From DASUBN01 sp036000105 (GTDB lineage Bacteria > Pseudomonadota > Gammaproteobacteria > Natronospirales > REEB76): a stretch of 20,230 nucleotides of DNA. Every line of letters begins with the position of its first letter. Positions within the stretch are counted from its first letter, which is position 1. Below the pieces are notes generated by a model, which saw nothing but the letters and a program-made list of their open reading frames with translations, was not told where the DNA came from and made no database searches. The DNA is taken from positions 1-20,230 of the forward strand of contig DASYGE010000008.1 of the NCBI GenBank assembly GCA_036000105.1. The letters are read 5' to 3'. The position numbers and the translations under genes were made by a program. This document shows, in pieces, positions 1 to 7,658 of the stretch.

Positions 1-90
1 TCCGGCACAGGTCCTGACTCGCCTCCAGGTGCTGAACGATACAGGAAAGGCCTTGTTTCTTCAAGGTTTTAGCGGGAAAACGCGTCAGGC
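1..90. other. Non-coding sequence downstream of uvrB
   Basis: This is the 3' flank of uvrB (minus strand) up to the window edge. No convincing reading frame is present. The only structure seen is a small perfect inverted repeat at 51-66, CCTTG-6 nt-CAAGG. It is too short, and on the minus strand lacks a clean T-run, to be called a terminator. Confidence 0.4.
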
Positions 91-2118
91 TCAGCTTCCT
101 GTCTTTGCTTCCGGCAGCCCCATGTCTATCTCCCGTACGCGGCGGATGTCGTCCCGCAGACGTGCCGCTTCCTCGAACTCCAGGTCGCGAGCCGCCTTGT
201 GCATCTGCTGCTCCAGTTGTCGGATGAGCTTCAAGCGCTTCTCCGGCGTCATGGCCTCGTAACGGCCGCGTTCCTCCGCGGCCTTGGCCAGGGAGCCGCG
301 GTTGGTGCTCTGGTATGCCCGGGCGCCCTCCATCACATCGGCCACCGCTTTCCGGATGCCCTGGGGCGAGATGCCGTGCTCCAGGTTGTAAGCGATCTGC
401 TTGTTGCGGCGCCGTTCGGTCTCATCCAGGGCCCGCTGCATGGAGCCGGTGATCTTCTCGGCGTAGAGGATGGCCTTGCCGTTCACGTTGCGCGCCGCCC
501 GGCCCATGGTCTGGATGAGCGAGCCTTCGGAACGCAAGAAGCCCTCCTTGTCCGCGTCCAGGATGGCCACCAGGGACACTTCCGGCAGGTCCAGGCCTTC
601 CCTGAGGAGGTTGATGCCCACCAGCACGTCGAACACCCCGAGGCGCAGGTCCCGGATGATCTCGGTGCGCTCCACGGTCTCGATGTCGGAATGCAGGTAA
701 CGCACCTTCACCCCGTGCTCGGCGAAATACTCCGTGAGATCCTCCGCCATGCGCTTGGTGAGGGTGGTGACCAGCACCCGCTCCTTGCGCTCGGCCCTTA
801 AGCCCACTTCCGAGAGGAGATCGTCCACCTGGGTGCGAGCGGGACGTACTTCCACGATAGGATCGATGAGGCCTGTGGGTCTCACCACCTGCTCCAGGGT
901 CTGGTCCGAAAGACGCTTCTCATAAGGCCCCGGCGTTGCCGAGACGAAGATCACCTGGGGCTCACGCTTCTCGAACTCCTCGAAGCGCAGGGGCCGGTTG
1001 TCCAGAGCCGAGGGCAGGCGGAAGCCGTATTCCACCAGGGTCTCCTTGCGGGAGCGGTCGCCCTTGTACATGCCGCCCAGCTGCGGGACGGTCACGTGGC
1101 TCTCATCTATCACCAGCAGGGCATTCTTGGGCAGGTAATCGAACAGGGTGGGCGGCGGCTCGCCGGCCTTGCGGTCGGACAGGTGCCGCGAGTAATTCTC
1201 GATGCCGCTGCAGTAGCCGATCTCCGCCATCATCTCGATGTCGAAGAGCGTGCGTTGCTCCAGACGCTGGGCTTCGACGAGCTTGTTGGCCTTGCGCAGC
1301 TCGTCCAGCCGTGGCTTGAGCTCCACCTTGATCTTCTCGATGGCCTCCAAGAGCTTGTGGCGCGGCGTGACGTAATGGCTGGTGGGATAGACCGTGTAAC
1401 GCGGCACTGACTTGATGACCGCGCCCGTAAGCGGATCGAAGATGCTCAAGGCCTCGATCTGGTCGTCGAATAGCTCGATGCGGATGGCCTCCCGGTCGGA
1501 TTCCGCCGGGAAGATGTCGATGACCTCGCCCCGCACCCGGTAGGTGCCGGAGGAGAAATCCAGCTCGTTGCGGATGTACTGGATCTCGGCCAGGCGCCTC
1601 AGGATGCTGCGCTGGTCTATCTTGTCGCCCCGGGATACGTGCAACACCATGCTGAGGTACGAGGTGGGGTCGCCTAGGCCGTAGATGGCCGAGACCGTGG
1701 CCACGATGATGGTGTCCGGCCGTTCCAGGATGGCCTTGGTGGCGGACAGGCGCATCTGCTCGATGTGCTCGTTGATGGAGGCGTCTTTCTCTATATAGGT
1801 GTCGGAGGACGGGACATAGGCCTCCGGCTGGTAATAGTCGTAATAGGAGACGAAGTATTCCACTGCGTTCTCGGGGAAGTAGGCCTTGAACTCGCCGTAG
1901 AGCTGCGCCGCCAGGGTCTTGTTGGGCGCCAGCACCAGGGTCGGGCGCTGCAGGTTCTGGATGACGTTGGCGATGGAGTAGGTCTTGCCGGAGCCGGTGA
2001 CGCCTAAGAGCGTCTGGCGGGCGAGACCGTTCCTGAGGCCGTCGGTGAGCCCCGCGATGGCCTGGGGCTGATCGCCGGCAGGCTTATAGTCAGCAGTGAG
2101 TTGGAATTCGTCGCTCAT
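91..2118 (-). CDS. uvrB: UvrABC system protein B (excinuclease ABC subunit B)
   Basis: UvrB is the cytoplasmic helicase-like damage-verification subunit of nucleotide excision repair. UvrA loads it on DNA; it then recruits UvrC for dual incision and UvrD for removal. The 675-residue protein matches the usual length (about 670). Walker A GVTGSGKT lies at residues 39-46. The tyrosine-rich beta-hairpin that inserts between the DNA strands is at about 87-102, with the tyrosine pairs at 92-93 and 95-96. The DESH helicase box is at 338-341, and a QTMGRAARN motif VI and a C-terminal UVR domain that contacts UvrC are present. The ATG is 50 bp from the divergent aminotransferase ATG. I see no CTGT-N8-ACAG LexA box in that gap, so SOS control is not evident. 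No broken or missing motif was seen. Confidence 0.98.
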   Translation of the reverse strand: MSDEFQLTADYKPAGDQPQAIAGLTDGLRNGLARQTLLGVTGSGKTYSIANVIQNLQRPTLVLAPNKTLAAQLYGEFKAYFPENAVEYFVSYYDYYQPEAYVPSSDTYIEKDASINEHIEQMRLSATKAILERPDTIIVATVSAIYGLGDPTSYLSMVLHVSRGDKIDQRSILRRLAEIQYIRNELDFSSGTYRVRGEVIDIFPAESDREAIRIELFDDQIEALSIFDPLTGAVIKSVPRYTVYPTSHYVTPRHKLLEAIEKIKVELKPRLDELRKANKLVEAQRLEQRTLFDIEMMAEIGYCSGIENYSRHLSDRKAGEPPPTLFDYLPKNALLVIDESHVTVPQLGGMYKGDRSRKETLVEYGFRLPSALDNRPLRFEEFEKREPQVIFVSATPGPYEKRLSDQTLEQVVRPTGLIDPIVEVRPARTQVDDLLSEVGLRAERKERVLVTTLTKRMAEDLTEYFAEHGVKVRYLHSDIETVERTEIIRDLRLGVFDVLVGINLLREGLDLPEVSLVAILDADKEGFLRSEGSLIQTMGRAARNVNGKAILYAEKITGSMQRALDETERRRNKQIAYNLEHGISPQGIRKAVADVMEGARAYQSTNRGSLAKAAEERGRYEAMTPEKRLKLIRQLEQQMHKAARDLEFEEAARLRDDIRRVREIDMGLPEAKTGS

Positions 2119-2180
2119 TAGTAATTTCTGGAAGGTTTCCTTATCATGATACCGCCCCTGCCGCCTGGATGGAGCGTCCC
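2119..2180. promoter_or_regulatory. Divergent uvrB / aminotransferase promoter region
   Basis: This short gap separates two head-to-head genes and must hold both sets of start signals unless the promoters lie inside the genes. A perfect 10-bp palindrome, TATCATGATA, sits at 2142-2151. Each strand of it reads TATCAT, a plausible -10 hexamer. No good -35 was found at the right distance on either strand, so the promoter assignment is inference. GGAG at 2171-2174 is a good ribosome-binding site for a TTG start at 2181. Confidence 0.35.
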
Positions 2181-3368
2181 TTGAATATCGTCCTCTCTGA
2201 ACGCGCCGCGCGACTTCAGCCCTCGCCTACGCTCGCTGTCACCGCACGCGCCGCCACCCTCAAAGCCGAGGGCAAGGACATCATCGGCCTCGGCGCCGGC
2301 GAACCGGACTTCGATACTCCGGAACACATCAAGGAAGCTGCCATCCGCGCCATCAAGGCCGGCCAGACCAAGTACACGGCGGTCGAGGGCACCCTGTCTT
2401 TGAGACGCGCGGTGGTGGATAAGTTCAAACGCGATAACGGCCTCAGCTACACGACTTCCCAGGTACTGGTCTCATCTGGGGGCAAACAGAGTTTCTTCAA
2501 CCTCTGCCAGGCGGTCATCAATCCCGGCGACGAGGTGGTGGTGCCGGCGCCTTACTGGGTGTCTTACCCCGAGATCGTGGCCATCGCCGGCGGCATACCG
2601 GTCATGCCTTACGCCGGTGCCGATCAGGCCTACCGCCTCACGCCCGCGCAGCTCGAGAAGTCCATCAGCAAGCGCACGCGGCTCGTGGTCATCAACAGCC
2701 CATCGAACCCGACCGGTATGGCCTATCGCCGCGCCGAACTCCTGGCCTTCGGTGAGGTGCTGCGCAAACACCCGCAGGTCTTGATCGCCACCGACGACAT
2801 GTACGAGCCTTTCATCTGGCACGGCGAGCCCTTCTGCAACATCCTCATGGCTTGCCCGGATCTCTACGACCGCACCCTGGTGCTGAACGGCTGCTCAAAA
2901 GCCTATTCCATGACCGGCTGGCGCATCGGTTATGCCGGCGGCCCCGAGGCCATCATCAAGGCCATGGGCAACATGCAGTCCCAGAGCACGTCGAACCCCT
3001 GCTCCATCTCCCAGGCAGCCGCCGAGGCGGCCCTCACGGGCGACCAGGAATGCGTGCGCATCATGTGCCGCGCGTTCCGCGAGCGCCATGAATACGTGCA
3101 CAAGACCCTCAAGGCCATGCCCGATGTGGCCGTGCTGCCGGCGGATGGCACCTTCTACGCTTTCCCGGATTTCTCGGCGGCCATCCGGCGCCTCAAGCTC
3201 AAGGACGACATCGAACTCTGCGAGCGGCTCCTGGTGGATGCGGGTGTAGCGGTGGTGGCAGGGCTCGCCTTCGGCGCGCCGGGACATGTGCGGCTGTCCT
3301 TCGCCACCAGCATGGACAATCTCAAGGGAGCGCTGGGCCGGATCCAGGCCTTCCTGGAGAAGCGCTGA
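2181..3368 (+). CDS. Class I PLP-dependent aminotransferase, aspartate aminotransferase-like
   Basis: This is a cytoplasmic pyridoxal-phosphate enzyme of aminotransferase fold type I, probably interconverting aspartate and oxaloacetate with glutamate/2-oxoglutarate. The N-terminal GLGAGEPDFDTP segment, SSGGKQSFFN, the NSPSNPTG motif and SKAYSMTGWRIGY, which carries the PLP lysine, are all present. The lysine is residue 240 from the TTG start. Its type resembles the Thermus/Bacillus aspartate (and sometimes prephenate) aminotransferases more than E. coli AspC. I chose TTG at 2181 because GGAG lies 6 nt upstream and the protein then begins MNIVLSERAARL. The in-frame ATG at 2169 has no Shine-Dalgarno and would add four residues. 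Substrate (aspartate, aromatic acids or prephenate) cannot be settled from sequence alone. A terminator-like hairpin follows the stop. Confidence 0.9.
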   Translation: MNIVLSERAARLQPSPTLAVTARAATLKAEGKDIIGLGAGEPDFDTPEHIKEAAIRAIKAGQTKYTAVEGTLSLRRAVVDKFKRDNGLSYTTSQVLVSSGGKQSFFNLCQAVINPGDEVVVPAPYWVSYPEIVAIAGGIPVMPYAGADQAYRLTPAQLEKSISKRTRLVVINSPSNPTGMAYRRAELLAFGEVLRKHPQVLIATDDMYEPFIWHGEPFCNILMACPDLYDRTLVLNGCSKAYSMTGWRIGYAGGPEAIIKAMGNMQSQSTSNPCSISQAAAEAALTGDQECVRIMCRAFRERHEYVHKTLKAMPDVAVLPADGTFYAFPDFSAAIRRLKLKDDIELCERLLVDAGVAVVAGLAFGAPGHVRLSFATSMDNLKGALGRIQAFLEKR

Positions 3369-3369
3369 A

Positions 3370-3402
3370 AAGCCCGGTTTCATTGACCCCTGCCGGGGGC
3401 TT
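3370..3402 (+). terminator. Possible terminator of the aminotransferase gene
   Basis: An AAGCCC arm (3370-3375) pairs with GGGCTT (3397-3402), followed inward by a 2-nt bulge and a GG/CC pair. The loop is 15 nt and the tail is CTTT. It begins 2 nt after the stop codon. The U-tract is short, so efficiency is doubtful. The loop and 3' arm overlap the tRNA promoter. Confidence 0.4.
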
Positions 3403-3411
3403 CTTTACACT
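3383..3411 (+). promoter_or_regulatory. Sigma70-type promoter of tRNA-Asn
   Basis: TTGACC (3383-3388) and TACACT (3406-3411) are separated by exactly 17 bp, close to consensus. The sequence after the -10 is GC-rich (GCGCCC around the expected start, about 3418), as in stringently controlled stable-RNA promoters. The tRNA begins roughly 14 nt further on. Confidence 0.75.
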
Positions 3412-3431
3412 ATGCGCCCTTCGCGAGCGTT

Positions 3432-3506
3432 TCCCCGGTAGCTCAGTGGTAGAGCAGTCGACTGTTAATCGACTGGTCGCTGGTTCGAATCCGGCCCGGG
3501 GAGCCA
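3432..3506 (+). tRNA. tRNA-Asn (anticodon GUU)
   Basis: A complete cloverleaf can be drawn. The acceptor TCCCCGG/CCGGGGA (3432-3438 with 3496-3502) is followed by discriminator G and encoded CCA (3504-3506). The D stem is GCTC/GAGC. The anticodon stem GTCGA/TCGAC has loop CTGTTAA, with anticodon GTT at 3464-3466. The T arm GCTGG/CCGGC carries TTCGAAT. It reads both asparagine codons. It is a single tRNA with its own promoter. No terminator is seen before the glycosyltransferase start 72 nt later, so read-through into that gene is possible. Confidence 0.98.
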
Positions 3507-3578
3507 TATCCTGCCTTACGCCCCTTACTGCCTTAGACTATTGAGCAGCAAAGCCGGGTCTCCCGGCCGGGGCAAGCC

Positions 3579-4487
3579 ATGACGCAGCAAGCCAAGACCG
3601 CGGTCGTCATCCTCAACTACAACTCCGCCGACCACACCCTGCGCTGCCTGGCCGCCCTGCGCGCCCACAGCCGGGTTCTGCCGGATATCGTGGTGGTGGA
3701 TAACGCTTCGGCTCCCGCCGACCGGGAGAAGCTCAGCCCCCTGGCCGCGAGCGGCGTGCATCTCATCCATTCCAAGAAGAACCTGGGATTCTCCGGCGGC
3801 ATGATGCTGGGCGCCCGGCACACCGATGCCGACTACGTGCTGCTGCTCAACAGCGACTGTGAGTTCCAGAACGACGTGCTCGGCATCCTGCAGGCCTTCA
3901 TGCAGGCCCATCCGGACGCGGCCCTCTGCGGCGCGGCCATGCAGGACGAATCCGGCAAACCTCGCTCCAGCTTCAATTACTTCCCTTCCCTCGTCCACAG
4001 CCTCTTCGGCTACGGCCTGTCGCGACTCTTCAACCCGCGCCGTTATCCCGACCGCCGCGCCCAGCATAGCGAGCCCCTGCCGGTGGATGTGGTGAGCGGT
4101 GCGGCCATGTTCATGCGCTGCACAGTCCTGAAAGAGCTGGGTGGTCTGGACACGGGCTATTTCCTCTATTGTGAGGAAGAGGATTACGCCCTTAGGGTGC
4201 GCCGGGCGGGCTTGCAGACCTGGCTAGTGCCGACGGCGAGGATCATGCACGTGGGCGGCGCCAGCTCCCAAGGCGTGGAACTCAAGCCCCGCTTGCAGCA
4301 GGAGTTCTACATCAGCTTCTGCCGCTATCTGAGGCTGCATTACGGACCGGCCTACGGACTGGCGTTCCGCCTGGTGACCGCATTGAAGCTATTGAAACGC
4401 GCCCTGACGGGTCGCGTGCCTTTCGGCCTGGTGGGCTTCGTGTTGCGCGGCGCGCCCGAGCCGGCGAGCCTGCGTCATCAGACTTGA
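3579..4487 (+). CDS. Family 2 glycosyltransferase (rhamnosyltransferase-like)
   Basis: This is a GT-A fold, family GT2 enzyme of 302 residues. It probably transfers a sugar from a nucleotide donor to a surface-polysaccharide or lipid-linked acceptor at the cytoplasmic membrane. The N-terminal VVILNYNS, the VVVDNAS strand, the NLGFSGGMMLG segment and LLLNSD (NSD at 91-93, the usual DXD-like metal/donor site) are all visible. The later sequence FLYCEEEDYALRVRRAG carries the acidic EED motif. This set is typical of WbbL/rhamnosyltransferase-like GT2 proteins; donor and acceptor are unknown. No membrane segment is obvious. The gene stands alone between tRNA-Asn and the convergent sugE, overlapping sugE's 3' end by 10 bp. 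Base composition resembles its neighbours, so transfer is not indicated. Confidence 0.88.
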   Translation: MTQQAKTAVVILNYNSADHTLRCLAALRAHSRVLPDIVVVDNASAPADREKLSPLAASGVHLIHSKKNLGFSGGMMLGARHTDADYVLLLNSDCEFQNDVLGILQAFMQAHPDAALCGAAMQDESGKPRSSFNYFPSLVHSLFGYGLSRLFNPRRYPDRRAQHSEPLPVDVVSGAAMFMRCTVLKELGGLDTGYFLYCEEEDYALRVRRAGLQTWLVPTARIMHVGGASSQGVELKPRLQQEFYISFCRYLRLHYGPAYGLAFRLVTALKLLKRALTGRVPFGLVGFVLRGAPEPASLRHQT

Positions 4488-4810
4488 GAGCTGAACTTCA
4501 GTCCCAGGACGCCGACGATAATGAGCGTGAGGCAAGCAAGACGTAGCGCGCTCGCGGATTCACCGAACAGCCAGATGCCCAGGAACGCGGTGCCCACGGC
4601 ACCTATGCCGGTCCAGACTGCGTAAGCGCTGCCGATAGGCAGCTGCCGCGCGACAAATCCGAGCAGACCCATGCTGATGATCATGGCGGCCACTGTGACG
4701 ACGGTGGGCCAGGGACGCGTGAAACCTTCCGTGTATTTGAGACCGACGGCCCAGCCCGTCTCGAAGAGACCCGCCAGCACCAATAAGGTCCAGGCGAGTC
4801 CGCCGCTCAT
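4478..4810 (-). CDS. sugE: SMR-family exporter, SugE/Gdx type (guanidinium exporter)
   Basis: This 110-residue inner-membrane protein has four predicted transmembrane helices and belongs to the small multidrug resistance family. The first helix carries the essential glutamate (Glu17, in GLFETGWA). GLKYTEGFTR and the YAVWTGIGAVGTA segment are signatures of the SugE/Gdx branch rather than of EmrE. Gdx proteins work as antiparallel dimers exchanging guanidinium for protons. The ATG overlaps the galU stop by 4 nt (ATGA), so it is probably translated from the galU message. No guanidine riboswitch can precede it here, because its upstream sequence is the galU coding region. Its 3' end overlaps the convergent glycosyltransferase. 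Confidence 0.9.
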   Translation of the reverse strand: MSGGLAWTLLVLAGLFETGWAVGLKYTEGFTRPWPTVVTVAAMIISMGLLGFVARQLPIGSAYAVWTGIGAVGTAFLGIWLFGESASALRLACLTLIIVGVLGLKFSSQV

Positions 4811-5706
4811 CGTTTATCCTGCTTGAGCTTGGCGCCGATCTCGATGAGGTAGTCCCGGAAGGTGTCGCCGAGTTCCGTGTGCTTCAGGCCGTATTCGACG
4901 GTGGCACGCAGATAGCCATCCTTGCTGCCGCAGTCGTAGCGCACGCCTTCGAACTCATAGCCGAACACCTTCTCGTGCTTGAGCAGGGCCGCGATGGCGT
5001 CCGTGAGCTGGATCTCGCCACCGGTGCCGCTACGGGTCTCCTTCAGCAGGCCGAAGATGCGCGGCGTCAGGATGTAACGGCCGACGACGCCCAGGTTCGA
5101 CGGCGCGACCTTGGGATCCGGCTTCTCCACGATGTCCTGCACCTGATGCAGGCGCGGACCCGCGGCGGTGGGCTTGATGATGCCGTAGCGGTTGGTCTCG
5201 CTCGGCTTCACTTTCTCGATACCCACCATGCTGGAATGGCGTTCGGCGAAGACTTCCGCCATCTGCTGCAAAGCGGAACGGGCGCCGCCGTCGATCAGAT
5301 CATCGGCCAGGATCACGAAGAAAGGTTCGTTGCCGACAGCCGGCTCGGCGCACAGCACCGCATGGCCCAGGCCTAAGGCTTCCGCCTGGCGGATATACAC
5401 GCAGGACACGTGCTTCGGCACGATGCTCTGGACCAGTTCCAGCTGTTCCTTCTTGCCGCGCAGGGACAGCTCGGTCTCCAGTTCGTAGGCGCTGTCGAAA
5501 TGATCCTCGATGGAGCGTTTGGTACGGCTCGTGACGAACACCAGCACTTCCACACCCGCCTGCACCGCCTCCTCCACCGCGTACTGGATGAGCGGCTTGT
5601 CCACCACCGGCAGCATCTCCTTAGGCGAAGCCTTGGTGGCCGGCAGGAAGCGTGTGCCGAGGCCTGCCACCGGGAATACCGCTTTGCGGATGCGTGTCAT
5701 GGGCAT
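4807..5706 (-). CDS. galU: UTP-glucose-1-phosphate uridylyltransferase
   Basis: GalU makes UDP-glucose from UTP and glucose-1-phosphate in the cytoplasm, feeding LPS core, capsule and other surface glycans. The nucleotidyltransferase signature PVAGLGTRFLPATK is near the N-terminus, followed by KEMLPVVDKPLIQYAVEEA. Also present are LADDLID, the EKP segment (IVEKPDPK) and a GGEIQLTDAI segment typical of GalU. Three in-frame ATGs are possible (5730, 5706, 5700). I chose 5706 because AGAGA lies 7 nt upstream and homologues begin about six residues before RKAVFPVAG. The 5730 start has no Shine-Dalgarno. It follows lapB closely and overlaps sugE, which places sugar-nucleotide supply in the LPS-control operon. 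Confidence 0.95.
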   Translation of the reverse strand: MPMTRIRKAVFPVAGLGTRFLPATKASPKEMLPVVDKPLIQYAVEEAVQAGVEVLVFVTSRTKRSIEDHFDSAYELETELSLRGKKEQLELVQSIVPKHVSCVYIRQAEALGLGHAVLCAEPAVGNEPFFVILADDLIDGGARSALQQMAEVFAERHSSMVGIEKVKPSETNRYGIIKPTAAGPRLHQVQDIVEKPDPKVAPSNLGVVGRYILTPRIFGLLKETRSGTGGEIQLTDAIAALLKHEKVFGYEFEGVRYDCGSKDGYLRATVEYGLKHTELGDTFRDYLIEIGAKLKQDKR

Positions 5707-5742
5707 GGCTGGATCTCTTTTAATAGTCATAGCGGAAGACCG

Positions 5743-6960
5743 TCAGACCGGCGCCTTGGGATGCACGTTCTGGGCCGGCGGTCCGGACAGGAGCACCTCG
5801 TAGAACGGCTTGTTGCTGTCCCAGGTCTTGCAGCTGGGGCACTGCCAATAGAGGGTGCGGCCGCGGAAACCGCATTCCTCGCAACGGTAGCGCGGCCCGT
5901 TCTTCATGAGGTCCCGCACTGCGACGCGCAGCGGCTCCACATCGTTCGCCGCCTGTCCGCCGTGGCGGCTCGCCAGCGCCATATGCATCTGGTAGAGGCT
6001 CTTGAGGGTCGGCTCGGTACGCAGGTATTCCACCACGCATTCGCGCGACACGGGATCGTTGAGGCCGTCGTCGAAGATCGCGGCCAGGCCGATGTAACGT
6101 CCCGCCTTGGGGTTGTCGGTCAGCAGTCTCTGCATCATGGCGTTGAATGCACTCTGCCCGTCCAGACGCAGGGTGATGCGCGCCAGCGGCGGCAGCACTT
6201 CCGTCGCATAGCGGATCTCGTGCTGTAGCACCAGTTCGTAATCGCGGCGGCTCTCTTCCCAATCCGACGCGCTCTCGGCCATCTGCGCCAGCATGAGGTA
6301 GGCACGCACGCAATCCGCGTCCTGGGACTGGGCGCGGCGCAGGTGCTTCTGGGCGAGCGCGGGGTCCTGGGCCAGGAGCGCCGACTGGGCCAGCTCGCAG
6401 TAATACTGGGCGATGGTATGGCGTTCCGGCACCGTGGTCAGGGATTCCAGGCGCCGGCGCATGGCGATGGCCTGCTCCCAATCGCGCTGCAATTCATACA
6501 GCGACACCAGGCTGTGCAATACCTGTTCCGTGTAGGCCGGTGCGTCCAGGAGTTCCAGGAGGATGGTCTCGGCCCGATCCAGCAAGCCGGCCCGCAGGTA
6601 GTCCTGGGCCAGTTCGTAGAGGGCCTCGGCGCGGTGTGCGCGGCTCAGGTTAGGCCGCGCGATGAGGTTCTGGTGGATGCGGATGGCCCGGTCCCCCTCG
6701 CCGCGGCGGCGGAACAGGCTGCCCAGGGCGAAATGGGTCTCCACGGTGTCGGAGTCCACTTCCGCCATGCGGATGAAGACCTCGATGGCCTTGTCCGGCT
6801 CTTCGTTGAGCAGGAAGTTGAGGCCCTTGAAATACTCGGCGCTGGCGAAGCGGGCCGGCAGATGCCGGAGGCCGCTGCGGCTCCAGCGCGCCAGGAACCA
6901 GCCGGCGAGCCCGGCGGCCACCACCAAGAGGAAGACGATGGCGCCTGAATCAACGGTCAT
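5743..6960 (-). CDS. lapB: Lipopolysaccharide assembly protein B (YciM)
   Basis: LapB is an inner-membrane-anchored TPR protein. In E. coli it promotes FtsH degradation of LpxC and so balances LPS with phospholipid synthesis. The 405-residue protein has one N-terminal membrane helix (about 6-25), a long tetratricopeptide region, and a C-terminal rubredoxin-like metal site with two CxxC pairs at about Cys360/363 and 374/377. The start at 6960 gives MTVDSGAIVFLLVV, the normal LapB N-terminus. The reading frame stays open to 7170, but that upstream part only shadows lapA. The start overlaps the end of lapA by 11 nt, indicating translational coupling. E. coli LapB is 389 residues. Confidence 0.96.
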   Translation of the reverse strand: MTVDSGAIVFLLVVAAGLAGWFLARWSRSGLRHLPARFASAEYFKGLNFLLNEEPDKAIEVFIRMAEVDSDTVETHFALGSLFRRRGEGDRAIRIHQNLIARPNLSRAHRAEALYELAQDYLRAGLLDRAETILLELLDAPAYTEQVLHSLVSLYELQRDWEQAIAMRRRLESLTTVPERHTIAQYYCELAQSALLAQDPALAQKHLRRAQSQDADCVRAYLMLAQMAESASDWEESRRDYELVLQHEIRYATEVLPPLARITLRLDGQSAFNAMMQRLLTDNPKAGRYIGLAAIFDDGLNDPVSRECVVEYLRTEPTLKSLYQMHMALASRHGGQAANDVEPLRVAVRDLMKNGPRYRCEECGFRGRTLYWQCPSCKTWDSNKPFYEVLLSGPPAQNVHPKAPV

Positions 6961-7243
6961 TTTTGAACGGCATGCTGCGCAGGTTGCGGATCTCGGTCTC
7001 CGACTCGCGGATCGAGTTCTGCAGCCTGCGGTTCTCGCGGCGCAGGCGGAACACCACGGTGAAGGCGCTGGCCAGCCCCAGGAACCAGCCGAGCACGGCG
7101 GCGCCCAGGAGCGCAGACGACAGGTGCACCTGCTCGCTGCCCACCAGGTAATCGAGACGCACGATGGCACCGTTGGCGTAGGCCAATATGAGCGCCAGCG
7201 CGAACACGCACAGCAGCGAGATGAGGGTTATCCAGCGGATCAT
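6950..7243 (-). CDS. lapA: Lipopolysaccharide assembly protein A (DUF1049)
   Basis: This is a small inner-membrane protein of 97 residues that acts with LapB in LPS assembly. There are two hydrophobic helices (about 3-23 and 43-66), separated by a short polar stretch with the LDYLVG segment, then a charged tail. The tail (from about 68) is probably helical or coiled-coil (RRENRRLQNSIRESE). This is the usual DUF1049/YciS layout and length. It lies 45 bp after ihfB and overlaps lapB. The ribosome-binding site is weak, which fits translation within a polycistronic message. Confidence 0.93.
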   Translation of the reverse strand: MIRWITLISLLCVFALALILAYANGAIVRLDYLVGSEQVHLSSALLGAAVLGWFLGLASAFTVVFRLRRENRRLQNSIRESETEIRNLRSMPFKNDR

Positions 7244-7288
7244 GGGGTATCACCCGGCTGCCACAGCAGGGTCTGGAAAGTGACGGAC

Positions 7289-7588
7289 TCAGGCCTGCGC
7301 GTCATGGATCTCGTGATTGACGCGATCCCGCAAGTCCTTGCCCGGTTTGAAATGCGGCACGTATTTGCCCGGCAGCGCCACCGCATCGCCGGTCTTGGGG
7401 TTGCGCCCCATGCGCGGCGGACGGAAGTGCAGCGAGAAGCTGCCGAAGCCGCGGATCTCGATGCGCCTGCCCGTGGACAAGGCAGTGCTCATCCGCTCGA
7501 GGACCATCTTCACGGCCAATTCGATGTCCTTGGCAGCGAGATGACTCTGCTTCCGGGATATGAGTTCGATCAGCTCAGACTTGGTCAT
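7289..7588 (-). CDS. ihfB: Integration host factor subunit beta
   Basis: IHF-beta pairs with IHF-alpha (not in this window) to bend DNA sharply at specific sites in transcription, recombination and replication. The 99-residue protein has the HU/IHF fold. The alpha-helical N-terminus is followed by IEIRGFGSFSLHFRPPRMGR and the beta-arm with GRNPKTG (61-67), whose proline (64) intercalates into DNA. The VPHFKPGKDLRDRVN tail is typical of the beta subunit. A short C-terminal extension makes it slightly longer than E. coli IhfB. GAAGG sits 6 nt before the ATG. It follows rpsA after 108 bp, as in many gammaproteobacteria. Confidence 0.97.
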   Translation of the reverse strand: MTKSELIELISRKQSHLAAKDIELAVKMVLERMSTALSTGRRIEIRGFGSFSLHFRPPRMGRNPKTGDAVALPGKYVPHFKPGKDLRDRVNHEIHDAQA

Positions 7589-7658
7589 TGTTGCCTTCCG
7601 TCTCGAACGCCGAACGATGGTGCCGCAAACCTAAAACCAGCTCTCTGAATTCAGGAGC

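Noticed and set aside
51..66. Terminator of uvrB
   Set aside because: The stem is only 5 bp with a 6-nt loop and no run of T on the minus strand.
2119..2168. A LexA (SOS) box for uvrB
   Set aside because: No CTGT-N8-ACAG. A Xanthomonas-type TTAG-N6-TACTA is only half matched (TTCC-N6-TACTA).
3322..3507. A 61-codon minus-strand frame reading GFEPATSRLTVDCSTTELPG
   Set aside because: This is the well-known false protein produced by translating the antisense of a tRNA gene; it covers tRNA-Asn.
3554..3566. CCGGG-TCT-CCCGG hairpin before the glycosyltransferase as a tRNA terminator
   Set aside because: No T-run follows on the plus strand, and it sits against the glycosyltransferase ribosome-binding region; it may be chance in GC-rich DNA.
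6961..7170. Upstream extension of the lapB frame to a start at 7170
   Set aside because: The extra residues are the out-of-frame shadow of lapA. The MTVDSGAIV start at 6960 matches LapB family N-termini.
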